This document shows positions 8,499 through 17,662 of a DNA stretch of 64,000 bases, one piece after another. A program made the translations under genes and the position numbers. The notes under the pieces were generated by a model. That model had not been told where the DNA came from. It made no database searches and saw only the letters and a program-made list of their open reading frames with translations. The DNA is from Infirmifilum sp. NZ (GTDB taxonomy: Archaea > Thermoproteota > Thermoprotei > Thermofilales > Thermofilaceae): assembly GCF_022693705.1 (NCBI RefSeq), contig NZ_CP094288.1, positions 1,536,451 through 1,600,450 of the forward strand, read 5' to 3'. Positions within the stretch are counted from its first letter, which is position 1. Each line of letters starts with the position of its first letter.

Positions 8499-9083
8499 CT
8501 ACCTCTGTCTCGATTTATTTTTACGCTTGACCAGCTCGGTCTCGAGCCGAACAACAGCCAACTTCCTGTAGGCGGCGAGCACGCCGACCGAAGCTGTGAA
8601 CGCGTAGAGGGTGAGGGCTACAGGCGTCAGCCTTATCCCCCACGGGGTATAGTTCAGCAGCAGCCCCAGCAGGGGCACCACGGCCAGCGAGAGACCGATG
8701 GACAGGGCGAGGCGCTCCAACGGGCTGAGCTCGCGCTCCGAAGGGTAGAGGGCCTCGACGAGCACGTAGCCAGGCAGGTAGAGGACGAAGAGCGAGCCGA
8801 AAACGTACCTGAGGACGGTGAGCGCGGGCTGGGCCCAGCTGAGGTACACTAGAAGCAGTGTCGCGGAGGAGAGCGTCAAGGTTGACCAGAACCACAGGCT
8901 GTAGTCAAGCCTAGCCAGGTACCCCGCCAGGCTTAACGGCGGGGAGGGGTCCACGAGCTCCACGGCCCCCCTGGAGACCTCCTCGTAGACCTCCCTGAGC
9001 ACCCTGTAGCTCAGCTTCCCGCGAGACCTGGAAGCCGCGTACTCCTCTAGCGTAGCCACGCTAAACACCCGGCCTGACGACAT
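8499..9083 (-). CDS. DUF1616 membrane protein, N-terminal membrane part
   Basis: The 194-residue protein has four membrane segments between about 60 and 175. FVLYLPGYVLVEALYPSE and LERLALSIGLSLAVVPLLG match the signature of DUF1616, an archaeal and bacterial membrane family often next to glycosylation genes. The first 55 residues look soluble. In many DUF1616 proteins an extracellular domain follows the membrane part; here that domain appears to be encoded by the overlapping upstream gene 9061-9555 instead. Biochemical function is not known for the family. It overlaps 9061-9555 by 23 bases, so translation is probably coupled. Confidence 0.75.
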   Translation of the reverse strand: MSSGRVFSVATLEEYAASRSRGKLSYRVLREVYEEVSRGAVELVDPSPPLSLAGYLARLDYSLWFWSTLTLSSATLLLVYLSWAQPALTVLRYVFGSLFVLYLPGYVLVEALYPSERELSPLERLALSIGLSLAVVPLLGLLLNYTPWGIRLTPVALTLYAFTASVGVLAAYRKLAVVRLETELVKRKNKSRQR

Positions 9084-9555
9084 CCACGTAGAGGTGAGTC
9101 CACCTGCCCGTGTACACCCAACCGCCCTCGGTCGCGTTGTACACCCAAAGCTCGAAGATCAGGGCCGCCCTGCTCCCGTTGAAGCCCTGAGGCACGGCCA
9201 CGGACACCCTGAAGGTGGCGTTCTCGCCGTGGGCAAGCGCGCCCCTCCACTCGGCGATGGGCGGCTCGGGGGAGGGCGTCGAGTTAGAGGGGATGGTCCC
9301 GTTGGTCCCCACCCTGAAGACGACCTTGTAGTAGATCGGCCTGCCCTCGTGGTTGTACACGAAGACGCAGAGATCTATAGGCTGCCCCGGGATAACCCTC
9401 CTGGGATAGTCCCCTATCCTGCACTGGGCGTCGAGCAGCCCCAGCGCCGTGAAGGGCTCCTGAACTTCCGGGCGCAGAAGCTGGGCCGCTGCGAAAACCG
9501 AGGCCACCGTAACGACGGCCAGTATCACGGCGAAGACCTCCTCGTCCAGTATCAC
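9061..9555 (-). CDS. Membrane-anchored extracellular domain, DUF1616 C-terminal-like
   Basis: The 164-residue protein has one membrane segment at residues 6-25, then an outside beta-rich domain. That domain carries QCRIGDYPRRVIPGQPIDL and CVFVYNHEGRPIYYKVVFR, like the C-terminal domain of longer DUF1616 proteins, with several N-glycosylation sequons (NGT, NST, NAT, NGS). The start ATG overlaps the stop of the next upstream gene (9552-9986), and the end overlaps the DUF1616 membrane gene, making a tight three-gene unit. I read this as a DUF1616 protein split into two cistrons. Confidence 0.68.
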   Translation of the reverse strand: MILDEEVFAVILAVVTVASVFAAAQLLRPEVQEPFTALGLLDAQCRIGDYPRRVIPGQPIDLCVFVYNHEGRPIYYKVVFRVGTNGTIPSNSTPSPEPPIAEWRGALAHGENATFRVSVAVPQGFNGSRAALIFELWVYNATEGGWVYTGRWTHLYVDVVRPGV

Positions 9556-9986
9556 TCCCCACCACCCCTCCTCTTCTCGACGAGCCAGCCGCGGTGGAGC
9601 CTGAACCAGACGTACACGTACACCCGCGGGATCGCGAGGTAGGCGACTAGAGGGAGTGAGAGCACGAGCGCTGCCAGCGAGTACTTGGTCACGGCCTTCC
9701 TGAAGGACACTTCCTCCGCGGTGGCCTTCAGGGACTGCACCTCAGACGAGATGTTGTCGAGGAGGCTCGCGGCCTCGCTCGTCCGGTTCGCCTCGTAGAG
9801 CCTTATCGCCGCGTTAAGGCTCCTCGTCACGTTCGAGACGTCAACCCCCTTGCCGCTAAGGTACTCGAGATCCTTGATGATGGGTGAAACCCTGTCATCC
9901 AGAGGGTCGCAGAACGCCGGCACTACGGAGAGTACGAGTAGCATGAAGGTAAGCCAGAGAGCGCCGCGCAAGGTAAACACACCCAC
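9552..9986 (-). CDS. Secreted/membrane small protein of unknown function
   Basis: The 144-residue protein has a hydrophobic N-terminus (about 8-25, ending SVVPAFCD) that reads as a signal peptide. A helical, sequon-bearing outside segment with NVTRSL and EANRTSEAAS follows, then one membrane span at about 108-127 and a basic tail. The layout suggests a type I membrane protein with a short coiled-coil-like ectodomain. It is the first gene of the overlapping unit with the DUF1616 pair. A GAAATATTAG box about 25 bases before ATG 9986, inside the end of the ABC ATPase gene, suggests its own leaderless promoter. No family is recognised. Confidence 0.65.
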   Translation of the reverse strand: MGVFTLRGALWLTFMLLVLSVVPAFCDPLDDRVSPIIKDLEYLSGKGVDVSNVTRSLNAAIRLYEANRTSEAASLLDNISSEVQSLKATAEEVSFRKAVTKYSLAALVLSLPLVAYLAIPRVYVYVWFRLHRGWLVEKRRGGGE

Positions 9987-10002
9987 TCGGTTAAAAACCA
10001 GT

Positions 10003-10677
10003 CTAATATTTCTTTACTGCCTCCCTATCAACAATCCTGCCATCTAGAAGCGTAAGGTCTCTGTCCGACGGGAAGCTCGTAACAAGGTCGGTTGTAGTCA
10101 TGAGCACGGCCACCCCGATTTCGGCTGAGAGCCTTTTAAACAGCGAAACCACCAGTGCCTCTGAGTAGTTATCGAGGTTGGATGTGGGCTCATCCGCGAC
10201 GAGTAGCAAAGGCCTCTTAGCGACGGCTCTCGCCACGGCAACCCTCTGCCTCTGCCCCCCGCTGAGCTCGCTAGGCAGGGAGTCCGACAGGCTCTCGATC
10301 CCCAGGAGCCTTAAAGAGTTTTCTACGCGTACGCGCCTCTCACCCGGAGGTAAGCCCATGATCCTCAAAGGAAGCTCCACGTTCTCGTAGACCGTATAGG
10401 AGTCTATGAGCGAGAAGTACTGGTCAACGTAGCCGATATAGCTCAGCCTGACTCTAGAAAGCCTCCCATCATCAAAACCTGTAACATCGACACCGTTAAA
10501 CACCACGCGCCCCGAGTCCGGCTTAAGGATGAGGGCCGCTATCCGTGCAAGAGTGGATTTTCCCACCCCGCTCCGCCCCCTGACGACGACAAACTCCCCT
10601 GCCCTGACGCTCAGGCTGGCCCCGTCGAGCACTCTGGTATTGCCAAGAGACTTCGAAACGTTCTCTAAGCCAAGCAC
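10003..10677 (-). CDS. ABC transporter ATP-binding protein, LolD/MacB type
   Basis: All nucleotide-binding motifs are present: Walker A GRSGVGKST, a Q-loop region (YVDQYFSL), signature LSGGQRQRVAVARA and Walker B LLLVADEPTSNLDN. I start at GTG 10677 (VLGLENVSKSLG), five bases after the stop of the upstream membrane gene and behind a GGGAGG ribosome site. This gives about 224 residues, normal for a LolD-type subunit; the longer open frame from 10773 would run back into the upstream gene. It should pair with the two FtsX-like permeases at 12234-14268 to drive export or membrane extraction of a lipidated or peptidic substrate. The switch-loop position after Walker B reads TTTD, where His is more usual. 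Confidence 0.88.
   Translation of the reverse strand: MLGLENVSKSLGNTRVLDGASLSVRAGEFVVVRGRSGVGKSTLARIAALILKPDSGRVVFNGVDVTGFDDGRLSRVRLSYIGYVDQYFSLIDSYTVYENVELPLRIMGLPPGERRVRVENSLRLLGIESLSDSLPSELSGGQRQRVAVARAVAKRPLLLVADEPTSNLDNYSEALVVSLFKRLSAEIGVAVLMTTTDLVTSFPSDRDLTLLDGRIVDREAVKKY
10004..10016 (-). promoter_or_regulatory. TATA box inside the 3' end of the ABC ATPase gene
   Basis: Read on the minus strand, AAGAAATATTAGA is centred about 24 bases before ATG 9986. It would let the DUF1616 unit be expressed separately from the ABC genes upstream. Confidence 0.42.
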
Positions 10678-10681
10678 GATC

Positions 10682-12241
10682 CTAGCCTCCCGCAACGACA
10701 AACACCTCACCTGAGTCAAAGAGCCTGCTAAACCTGGGCAGTGAAGAGAGGAAAGGTTCCACTGGGTAAACACTCAAACCGCTCACATAGCCTTTGGAAA
10801 AGTAATCCCTCAGGACCACTGATGGGAACCCGGTCGGGAGCGCTCTACCTGCGTATGAGTAAGCTAGAACACTGCCGGTATCAACTCTCAAGACGCTTGC
10901 GCAGAAGTAGCTAACCTTATCGTCGCCGCCCAGGACACCACCCCTCACAAGCCCCAACACTCCCTTGAGGCTTTCGACCTCTGCTTCACTGTAACGCCAG
11001 TAGAAGGCGGGGCCGCCCCCGAAGCTTGAGAGCGTGACAAGGCTGAAGGCTGAGAGAGCAAGTAGAAGCAGCGAGAGAGCCACACCAGCCCTGATAACTC
11101 GCCTCCCAGCACTGGACAGCACACATGCGAGCACCCCTGCCGGGAGAGAGAAGTAGTTCAAAAACCTGTGAAGCATGGAAGCAAGCTCGGGCTTGGCGAA
11201 TAGCACGTAGAGGGAGAAAACGCTCGGCGGAAGGGAGAGAGCATACACCGCCGCCAACAGCTCCCTGCGGGGGAGCTTCCTCGAAACCAGGAAAATGAAG
11301 GGAGCGAAAGCAGGCGCCACATAGGGTAACAGCTCCCCGTAGTTTACACTGAGCCCTACAACAGCGGGCGTCCGCGACGAGAACAGTAAAAGTAGAAGCA
11401 CCAACACGCCAACAAGCCCCTCGACATAGCCAACCCTCGAGAACCTCAAGTACACGACAACGCCCAGCGTGAGGTAGCAGGCGTACAGAGCGAGCATAGC
11501 CGCGTCTGCGAACCCCAGCCTCAACCGTAACCCAGCACCACCGTAAGCCGTGTAGTACAGAAGGAAAAACCCCCCTGTTAAAAGCCCCAGCACGATGCTC
11601 CTAACCGGTCTAATAGGACACGGCTTCCTGTAGTAGCCAATAGCTTTCAAGCCTGTGCAAACTACAGCTAAGCTCAAAAACAGCGAGAAAGCCATAATCG
11701 AAGCCAGGTGATGGCTCAGAACCAGAGCTCCCATGAGCACCGTAGCCACCAGCACGTCCCGGCGCGAGCCGCGAGTGGTAAGGAGAAGCAAAGCGAAGAG
11801 AAACGGGTAGGCGTAAACCTCCTTGAGTAGAGAGGACGCGAAAACAGCGACTGACGGGTAAAACAGCCAAACCGCAGGCAAAGCCTCAGCAAGGCCACCC
11901 CGCCCGATGATGCGCTTAGCGAAAGCACCTAGCATCAGGGAAGACGACAAAAGCGAAGCCACAAGGAGGGAGAAGCTGTAGGTTAGCTCGACGCCAACAC
12001 CTGAAACCAGCGAGAACATAGCAGATGCTAGTATAACGCCAGGCCACCTGTTATTGTAACCATCAAAGGCGCGGTCATCCCATATTCTCAAGCTCGAGTT
12101 CGAAGCAATTCTCTCACTCGCCCTAATCAGCGGCCAAACGTCGGTCGAAAAGGGCTCACCCGTAATAAGGTAAGGGAGCAGGTGGAGTAGCAGGCCCGCG
12201 CAGAGAATCAATCCCAGAGCTGCGTGATGTAGCTTACTCAA
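10682..12241 (-). CDS. Multi-spanning membrane protein, GT-C-like
   Basis: About 520 residues with 10-12 predicted membrane segments. Near the N-terminus, after the first span, GEPFSTDVWPLIRASERI and DDRAFDGYNNRWPG form an acidic outside loop of the kind that holds catalytic Asp residues in GT-C glycosyltransferases. The C-terminal 90 residues are a soluble outside domain. I start at TTG 12241: GGAGGGGAGGTG sits immediately upstream and the TTG overlaps the stop of the permease gene. An ATG at 12286 would overlap more. It lies inside the ABC export cluster, so it may glycosylate or assemble the exported product, but that is inference. Confidence 0.68.
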   Translation of the reverse strand: MSKLHHAALGLILCAGLLLHLLPYLITGEPFSTDVWPLIRASERIASNSSLRIWDDRAFDGYNNRWPGVILASAMFSLVSGVGVELTYSFSLLVASLLSSSLMLGAFAKRIIGRGGLAEALPAVWLFYPSVAVFASSLLKEVYAYPFLFALLLLTTRGSRRDVLVATVLMGALVLSHHLASIMAFSLFLSLAVVCTGLKAIGYYRKPCPIRPVRSIVLGLLTGGFFLLYYTAYGGAGLRLRLGFADAAMLALYACYLTLGVVVYLRFSRVGYVEGLVGVLVLLLLLFSSRTPAVVGLSVNYGELLPYVAPAFAPFIFLVSRKLPRRELLAAVYALSLPPSVFSLYVLFAKPELASMLHRFLNYFSLPAGVLACVLSSAGRRVIRAGVALSLLLLALSAFSLVTLSSFGGGPAFYWRYSEAEVESLKGVLGLVRGGVLGGDDKVSYFCASVLRVDTGSVLAYSYAGRALPTGFPSVVLRDYFSKGYVSGLSVYPVEPFLSSLPRFSRLFDSGEVFVVAGG

Positions 12242-13337
12242 ACACCTCCCCTCCCAAAACGCCTGCAGAGGCGAAGACCCAGACAAGTACCACGCCCGCG
12301 GCCAGGACCATCGGTGAGGGAGCAGGCCTCACCACGAACCCGAAGAGCCTGAGACCCAAAGGCGCGTAGCACAGGATAAGGCCCGCCAGAACCCCGCCTA
12401 GTGCCGCGTAGGCAAGTAGCACTGCGACCAAGCCGGCCTTCAAGGACCTCGAGGATACACCAGTGTACCTTAACACGGCAAACTCCCTAGCCCGCGCCGC
12501 GAGCACAAACCCTCCAAGCATCAAGGCAGACACAGCCAGCGTCGCGCACACAGCCACAACCAGAGCTTGGAAAACCTCCACCGGGACTCCAAGCCTGTCA
12601 AGCGCCTCACCGGCGTAAGCCGAGTAAAGTTTCGCGCTGAAGTTGCCACCTGCACTCCTAACCGCCAGGACTACCCTCTCCCCGACGCCCTTCCCGTAGG
12701 GACCAGAACCGAGCGCCTCCAGCACTGCAGCGGCCCCCCTCTCAGAGCGGATTACGGCAACCGAAGCCTGAGACGACCCAAACCCGCGGATAAAACGGGC
12801 AGTCGTAAGGTCTGAGACGAGCATCCACGAGTAGGGCCACCCACTGGCGAGGCCGCAGACCCGGAGAACGTAAGGGAGGGAAGTGTAAGGCGAGTAGACA
12901 AGAATCTCTACCCCCTCGCGCGCGCCGAGCTCACGTGCTAAATCCTCCCCTACCAGCAAGCAGCCTTGTCGCGCGGAGCTGGCCGATGAGGAAACACTCT
13001 TGAGGGCCCCCTCCCCTAGACCCACTAAGATTACCGTTGAGTTCCTTAGCCTAACCAGCGCGTAGACTCTCTCCTCGATCTCAACGCCGGGAACGCTCCC
13101 GAGCCTTTCCCTTAGCTGGCCAACGTTGACGACGGAGGTGAAAGGTGCCAAAGAGATGCTCGTCACAACGACAGCCCCGGGGCTCCCGGCATCCACGATA
13201 CTATCGTAGAACCCGTAGACCCCGAATAGAAGCGAGCCTGAGGCGATGACTGCGAGCTCCATCAGCAGGATTTGGAGAAACACCAAAACGTGTAGCCTGA
13301 AACCCCAGACGCGGGCAACCTCAGCAAGCACCCTCAC
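12234..13337 (-). CDS. ABC transporter permease, MacB/FtsX-like
   Basis: The 367-residue protein has one N-terminal membrane span (about 17-45), a large outside domain, then three spans in the last 130 residues, the layout of MacB/FtsX (type VII) permeases. The last part shows AREFAVLRYTGVSSRSLK, equivalent to the coupling-helix motif that contacts the ATPase. It overlaps the next permease gene upstream (13321) and the GT-C-like gene downstream, so the four genes form one operon. The partner ATPase is at 10003-10677. Confidence 0.78.
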   Translation of the reverse strand: MRVLAEVARVWGFRLHVLVFLQILLMELAVIASGSLLFGVYGFYDSIVDAGSPGAVVVTSISLAPFTSVVNVGQLRERLGSVPGVEIEERVYALVRLRNSTVILVGLGEGALKSVSSSASSARQGCLLVGEDLARELGAREGVEILVYSPYTSLPYVLRVCGLASGWPYSWMLVSDLTTARFIRGFGSSQASVAVIRSERGAAAVLEALGSGPYGKGVGERVVLAVRSAGGNFSAKLYSAYAGEALDRLGVPVEVFQALVVAVCATLAVSALMLGGFVLAARAREFAVLRYTGVSSRSLKAGLVAVLLAYAALGGVLAGLILCYAPLGLRLFGFVVRPAPSPMVLAAGVVLVWVFASAGVLGGEVFE

Positions 13338-14268
13338 TTCTACCCACCTTGAAGCGTGTGACCAGGAAGCCTGAAAGAATAGTTACCACGACGTGCATGG
13401 TGAATGGCGCCAGCACTGTAGGCGGGGGGAGAGGCCTGGAGAACACGGTAAACCCGAAGAACCTCAAAGCCCAGAGAGCACCATGGGCGATCACGACGCC
13501 GGCGGCGACACCGTAGGCGGATGAGACGAGGATTACGCTCGCGAGAGACAGAAATACAGCGGACTCAAGCTCACCGAGCCCTAAACCCTGACCCCTCAGC
13601 ACTGAGATCTCCCGGGAGATAGACTCGACAGCCCTTGAGAAGGCTAGAGGGGAGGCCACCGCGAACGGGAGGAGTGACAGGAGTGCCAGAAGAAGCATGA
13701 GTCTCGAGAAGCCGGCACCGAGGTCACCGACCACCTCCAGCTGGGTCAAAGGCTGAGGGCAAAGCCTCAGCCCTCCCTCGCCCACGGTGAAGTTCACGAC
13801 GGCAAAGCTCCCTCCAAGGTACCTGCATTCAACGAAGCCCACAACGCCCACACTGTAAACCCCTAGGGGTGTTGAAAAGCGTATATCGCGACCAGCAAAG
13901 CTCTTCCAGGCTTCGACGCTTAGAAGAGCGCCGCTGGCGCCCCCGACAGCGTACGCGGCCTTGCAACCGTACATGCTGAGGAAGTCACCGGTATTCCCGA
14001 CGAGATAAACAGGTACGAGGCCTTCACCCCCGATCTGCGCGTAGGCAATCCTGGCCCAGATGCAACCAGGCCTCTGCTGAGCCGGGCCGAGAGTCGTTGT
14101 AGCTATTGTCGCGGCCTCTTGGGTCACAGCAACCGAGCCGACGAGGTAGATGGAGGACAGCGTAAGCGGCAGGGAAACAACCAGCAGGGCAACCCTGAGG
14201 ACCTCCCCCCTCGTGCACACCCCGATCAGGATCACCCAAGCTCTAACAATTCTGGCCAAATCAGCCAT
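13321..14268 (-). CDS. ABC transporter permease, MacB/FtsX-like, second subunit
   Basis: The 315-residue protein has the same one-plus-three membrane layout as its downstream neighbour, with SREISVLRGQGLGLGELES in the cytoplasmic coupling region before the last spans. Its outside domain is shorter and has paired cysteines (CIWARI, YGCKAA, VECRYL, LCPQPL) that could form disulfides. With the permease at 12234-13337 it would make a heterodimer. It is the first gene of the ABC operon, and a GTTTAAAGG-like box at about 14309-14318 is its probable promoter. Confidence 0.75.
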   Translation of the reverse strand: MADLARIVRAWVILIGVCTRGEVLRVALLVVSLPLTLSSIYLVGSVAVTQEAATIATTTLGPAQQRPGCIWARIAYAQIGGEGLVPVYLVGNTGDFLSMYGCKAAYAVGGASGALLSVEAWKSFAGRDIRFSTPLGVYSVGVVGFVECRYLGGSFAVVNFTVGEGGLRLCPQPLTQLEVVGDLGAGFSRLMLLLALLSLLPFAVASPLAFSRAVESISREISVLRGQGLGLGELESAVFLSLASVILVSSAYGVAAGVVIAHGALWALRFFGFTVFSRPLPPPTVLAPFTMHVVVTILSGFLVTRFKVGRSEGAC

Positions 14269-14462
14269 CCACAGAACTTCCCCCCAACCCTCCCACGAGC
14301 CCTCTCCCTTTAAACGTTACCTCACACACTCTGCTGAAAAGCCCGATGGACGCCAGCTTCCACTTGCACCTTAACCCATCCGAGCAAACTGTGACGCGCC
14401 ACGCAAGCATCACTAGCTGCAGCAAAACACTCGTAGCCCCCAGAGTGCGCGCTGAAAGAGTC

Positions 14463-15749
14463 TCATGCGGAAGTTTCAACAACCAGCATGCCCGGAGCCC
14501 CCTCCCCGCAGAGAAGCACACGGGCACCTGTCGAGGAAAGTTTTCCAAGGATTCTTCGAAAGCTGGCTTTTACTACCCCAGCCTCCGCCTCGCTACGGGC
14601 ATCCAGCCACGGCTCAGCCGGCACAACGAGGCTCAAAGTCCCGCCCTGCATGGAGACGCTGGAGGCGAGATCTAAAACCTCGCTAGTATTGTGGAGGAGG
14701 GTAGTAGCATACACGATGTTCCCGTGCGACAGCACCTTCGCCAGACTACTGCCTTCAAACCGTAGGCTTAAACCAGCTATTTCCTTCAAAACCCTGCGCA
14801 GCTCGTAAAACGTCGGGGGCTCAATAAACTCATACAAGTCCAGCTCGTCCGCGACCTTAGACTCCAAGACTCTGTTGACAACGTACGCGAGAACCCCGTG
14901 AGGGGAGCTGAAAGCCAGCAGCCGTCCCGATTCGACATCGTAAACACCCGAGGCACCCACACCCTGCGCTGTAAGCCCCACAGCCAGCGAGAGCACAGCC
15001 GAAGCCACAGCGTCGCAGGTGTACGGCCCGAGGCACCGCGTGTCGAAGGTCAACATAGGTTGGGAGCCAGCCCCCTCTCGAAACTCCTTGACGAACAGCT
15101 TCTGCCTCCTAGCTGTAGCCTTCCAGTCAATAAACTTCAAGTTATCGCCGGGCCAGTACTCCCTGCTCTCGACGTACTCCTCCGGAATAAACCTCGAGTA
15201 GATGACTTGAGGTGAGACGCCCCTCGGCGTGCGGCCTCGTAACCCCTCCCCAATCCCGAGCAAGGCGAGAGCCTGCTGTAGCCAGAAGAGCGTTGCGGGC
15301 TTGACGCGGAAGGAAAGGCCCACTGGAAACTCCTCCAGGAGCTCAAAAAAGCCGAGCCTGCTGGAAACCTTAACAACGAGGGCCTCAAGGCTGTACACGC
15401 CGCTGTGCCTGAAAACAGCCTCGAAGCGGTACAGCAGCACCTTCCCCCTAGCCTCCACCCCGCTAACCCTCAACCACTTAGGTAGCCCGACGGGCTCAAA
15501 CGAACCCCCAGCCACAACCTCGAAGCCAGGCCTCTCCCAAACCCAAACTTCCTGAAGAGGCGAGCCCCTTACATCTAGCACCAGCCCTCGAGAGGAGCGC
15601 ACGAGCCACGCAAAGTCGAGTAGGAGGGGGAGCGATGCCCCAGCGCCAATCAAGGCTAACAGCCGGTCTCGAAGGATAAGGGCTGAAGCCCAAAGGAAGA
15701 GCAGCATAGCCGTGAACGCGAAGCCGCGATCCGGGAGGTTGATCCTCAT
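14463..15749 (-). CDS. DUF58 protein
   Basis: The 428-residue protein has two membrane spans near the N-terminus (about 10-50), a beta-rich middle and the DUF58 signature REYWPGDNLKFIDWKATARR at about 198-217. A vWA-like C-terminal part follows. DUF58 proteins are encoded next to MoxR ATPases and are thought to be part of a chaperone or maturation system for surface or metal-containing proteins. Here the start overlaps the end of the MoxR gene, the usual arrangement. It is the last gene of the six-gene operon beginning at 20364. Confidence 0.87.
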   Translation of the reverse strand: MRINLPDRGFAFTAMLLFLWASALILRDRLLALIGAGASLPLLLDFAWLVRSSRGLVLDVRGSPLQEVWVWERPGFEVVAGGSFEPVGLPKWLRVSGVEARGKVLLYRFEAVFRHSGVYSLEALVVKVSSRLGFFELLEEFPVGLSFRVKPATLFWLQQALALLGIGEGLRGRTPRGVSPQVIYSRFIPEEYVESREYWPGDNLKFIDWKATARRQKLFVKEFREGAGSQPMLTFDTRCLGPYTCDAVASAVLSLAVGLTAQGVGASGVYDVESGRLLAFSSPHGVLAYVVNRVLESKVADELDLYEFIEPPTFYELRRVLKEIAGLSLRFEGSSLAKVLSHGNIVYATTLLHNTSEVLDLASSVSMQGGTLSLVVPAEPWLDARSEAEAGVVKASFRRILGKLSSTGARVLLCGEGAPGMLVVETSA

Positions 15750-16762
15750 ACCTTGGGGACCTCCACGCTCTTCAAAGCCTTCTCCACAACATCGAAGGGC
15801 GAAACGCCCTCAGACTGGAACTCCGGCTTCAAAACAACCCTATGAGCCAGAACGTACCTAGCAATGCTCTTAACGTCGTCCGGGATAACGTACCCCCTTC
15901 CCTCCAGGAGAGCCCAGGCCCTTGCCCCCCGGTAAAGCCAAATACTAGCCCTAGGCGAAGGACCCACGAGGACCTCGCTGGAACGCCTCACAAACCCGAC
16001 AAGGCTCACAATGTACCTCAAGATCTTCTGCGAGACATAAACCCTCTTCACCAGGTCCATGGCCCTGAGGAGCTCCTCCTGCCCGACAGAGGGCCTGAGC
16101 TTCGACGGGGCCTCGCCTGGAGCCTCCTCGAGCACAGACTCAACAGCGTCCGAGATCTCAACAACCATAGCCTCGATCCCCTCGTCGGGGTAGGAGGTAT
16201 GGTACCCGTAAGCGAACCGGTCTATAAGCACGGGTGTCAAGGGGTAGGTACCCTCTGTGCCGATGGGCATCTGCGTCGCGAGCACGAGGAAGGGCTTTGG
16301 AAGAGCGTACCTGGTGCCCTCAATGCTGACCTCCCTCTCCTGCATCGCCTCCAGCAGAGCACTCTGCGTCCTCGGAGGAGCGCGGTTCAGCTCATCAACA
16401 AGCAGGACGTTCGTGAAGACAGGCCCCTTCCTTAAAACCCACTCCCCTCTCCTCAAGTCGAAGTAGTACGTGCCTATAATGTCGCTCGGAAGAAGGTCGG
16501 GCGTCATCTGGACGCGCTTGAAGGAGCCTCCAATAAGGCTCGCAAAGACCCTAGCCATGCTAGTCTTACCGGTCCCAGGGGGCCCCTCGAGGAAGATATG
16601 CCCCCCCGTGAGCGTGGCTACCAGGAGTAGCCTCTTAAGGTCGTCGTAGCCCACGATATAGGCGTCAAGCTTGTTCAGGATCTCGGCTGCCCGACTCAGG
16701 AAAGCTTTCGCCTCAGCTACTAGAGCAGTTTCCCCAACGCTATTACCACCCTCCACTAACAC
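15746..16762 (-). CDS. MoxR-family AAA+ ATPase
   Basis: The 338-residue protein carries Walker A GPPGTGKTSMARVFA at about 60, a Walker B-like VLLVDELNRAPPRTQSALLEAMQE around 120, sensor 1 LATQMP, an arginine finger in LIDRFAY, and sensor 2 SPRASIWLYRGARA. This is the typical MoxR (RavA/MoxR) domain order and length. MoxR ATPases act as chaperones that remodel or load partner complexes, usually with DUF58 and vWA proteins. It precedes the overlapping DUF58 gene and follows the DUF4350 gene by 18 bases. Confidence 0.93.
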   Translation of the reverse strand: MLVEGGNSVGETALVAEAKAFLSRAAEILNKLDAYIVGYDDLKRLLLVATLTGGHIFLEGPPGTGKTSMARVFASLIGGSFKRVQMTPDLLPSDIIGTYYFDLRRGEWVLRKGPVFTNVLLVDELNRAPPRTQSALLEAMQEREVSIEGTRYALPKPFLVLATQMPIGTEGTYPLTPVLIDRFAYGYHTSYPDEGIEAMVVEISDAVESVLEEAPGEAPSKLRPSVGQEELLRAMDLVKRVYVSQKILRYIVSLVGFVRRSSEVLVGPSPRASIWLYRGARAWALLEGRGYVIPDDVKSIARYVLAHRVVLKPEFQSEGVSPFDVVEKALKSVEVPKV

Positions 16763-16780
16763 CCACCTCCAATGTTCATA

Positions 16781-17662
16781 TCAGCTAGGGATAACTCTTT
16801 TCACCCTCCTATAAACAAGGAGAGACACGACGTAAACGAGCAGGCCAGTCAGGGGAACGCTCACGTACCTCAACGTCGAACCGTACACCAAGCCTACAGC
16901 ACCAACAATCAGCGACCTCGCGTAAGTGTAGGTAGACCCGCTCCAAAGCCCGCCCAGGACGTAGACCCCCCTCTGGCCCAGCACGCTCCCTATCATCTCA
17001 TAGTTCCCTCCCATACTAAGCATCGAGTTTATAAAAATTGACGCGTCTGAGAGGACGACTACCCGGCCACGGCCCAGAGGCTCCTCGTAGGCCACGCAGA
17101 AAGGCCCGTAGGGCTCCCCCTCGTCGCGGACACCGTTCGAGTTCAAGTCGAGGTAGCTGAAAGGCGACGAGTAGGCCAGGCAAACCCCCCTCCCGTCAGG
17201 CTCCACGTAGCTGGCGTAGTTCAAGTAAAGATCAAAGCCACTGCCATTAACCCGTGAAACCGCTCTGGGGAGTAAAGGAGACCTGTACATGAAGACACCG
17301 TCCTCCAGAAGCGCACCACCTACGCGCGTAGAGACCCCGAGGGCCTCCAGGATAGAGTTCCCCGAGCCGAAGTCATCCGCGACGACGAGCAACCCGCCCT
17401 CCTCGACGAAGCCCCTCAGACCCGCGGCACCGGCGCCTGACAGGTTGAGCGAGGGTCCTACAATAACTAAGGCTGAGTCGCGAGGCAACCCTCCTATATC
17501 CGCGACGCCGACAACGCTGACGTTAAACGCCTGGCAGAAAGCCGTCAGGCCGTTCCAGAGAGGGTTGTCAGGTGAAAAGTCGTCTGTAGACGGGACAAGG
17601 GCAACCATCAAGACAAGCACGACAAGCGCCAAGCCTAAGCCGAGAAGAATATACCCCCTCAA
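16781..17662 (-). CDS. DUF4350 family membrane-anchored protein
   Basis: The 293-residue protein has an N-terminal membrane anchor (about 4-24) and a soluble outside domain with a GATase-like fold: ALVIVGPSLNLS, GLRGFVEEGGLLVVADDFGSGNSIL and GRGRVVVLSDASIFINS. One or two C-terminal spans follow and a basic tail. The order matches DUF4350 proteins that accompany MoxR/DUF58 genes. A calcium-like DLNSNGVRDEGEP loop lies near 172. It overlaps its upstream neighbour by four bases. Its role in the MoxR system is not established. Confidence 0.78.
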   Translation of the reverse strand: MRGYILLGLGLALVVLVLMVALVPSTDDFSPDNPLWNGLTAFCQAFNVSVVGVADIGGLPRDSALVIVGPSLNLSGAGAAGLRGFVEEGGLLVVADDFGSGNSILEALGVSTRVGGALLEDGVFMYRSPLLPRAVSRVNGSGFDLYLNYASYVEPDGRGVCLAYSSPFSYLDLNSNGVRDEGEPYGPFCVAYEEPLGRGRVVVLSDASIFINSMLSMGGNYEMIGSVLGQRGVYVLGGLWSGSTYTYARSLIVGAVGLVYGSTLRYVSVPLTGLLVYVVSLLVYRRVKRVIPS

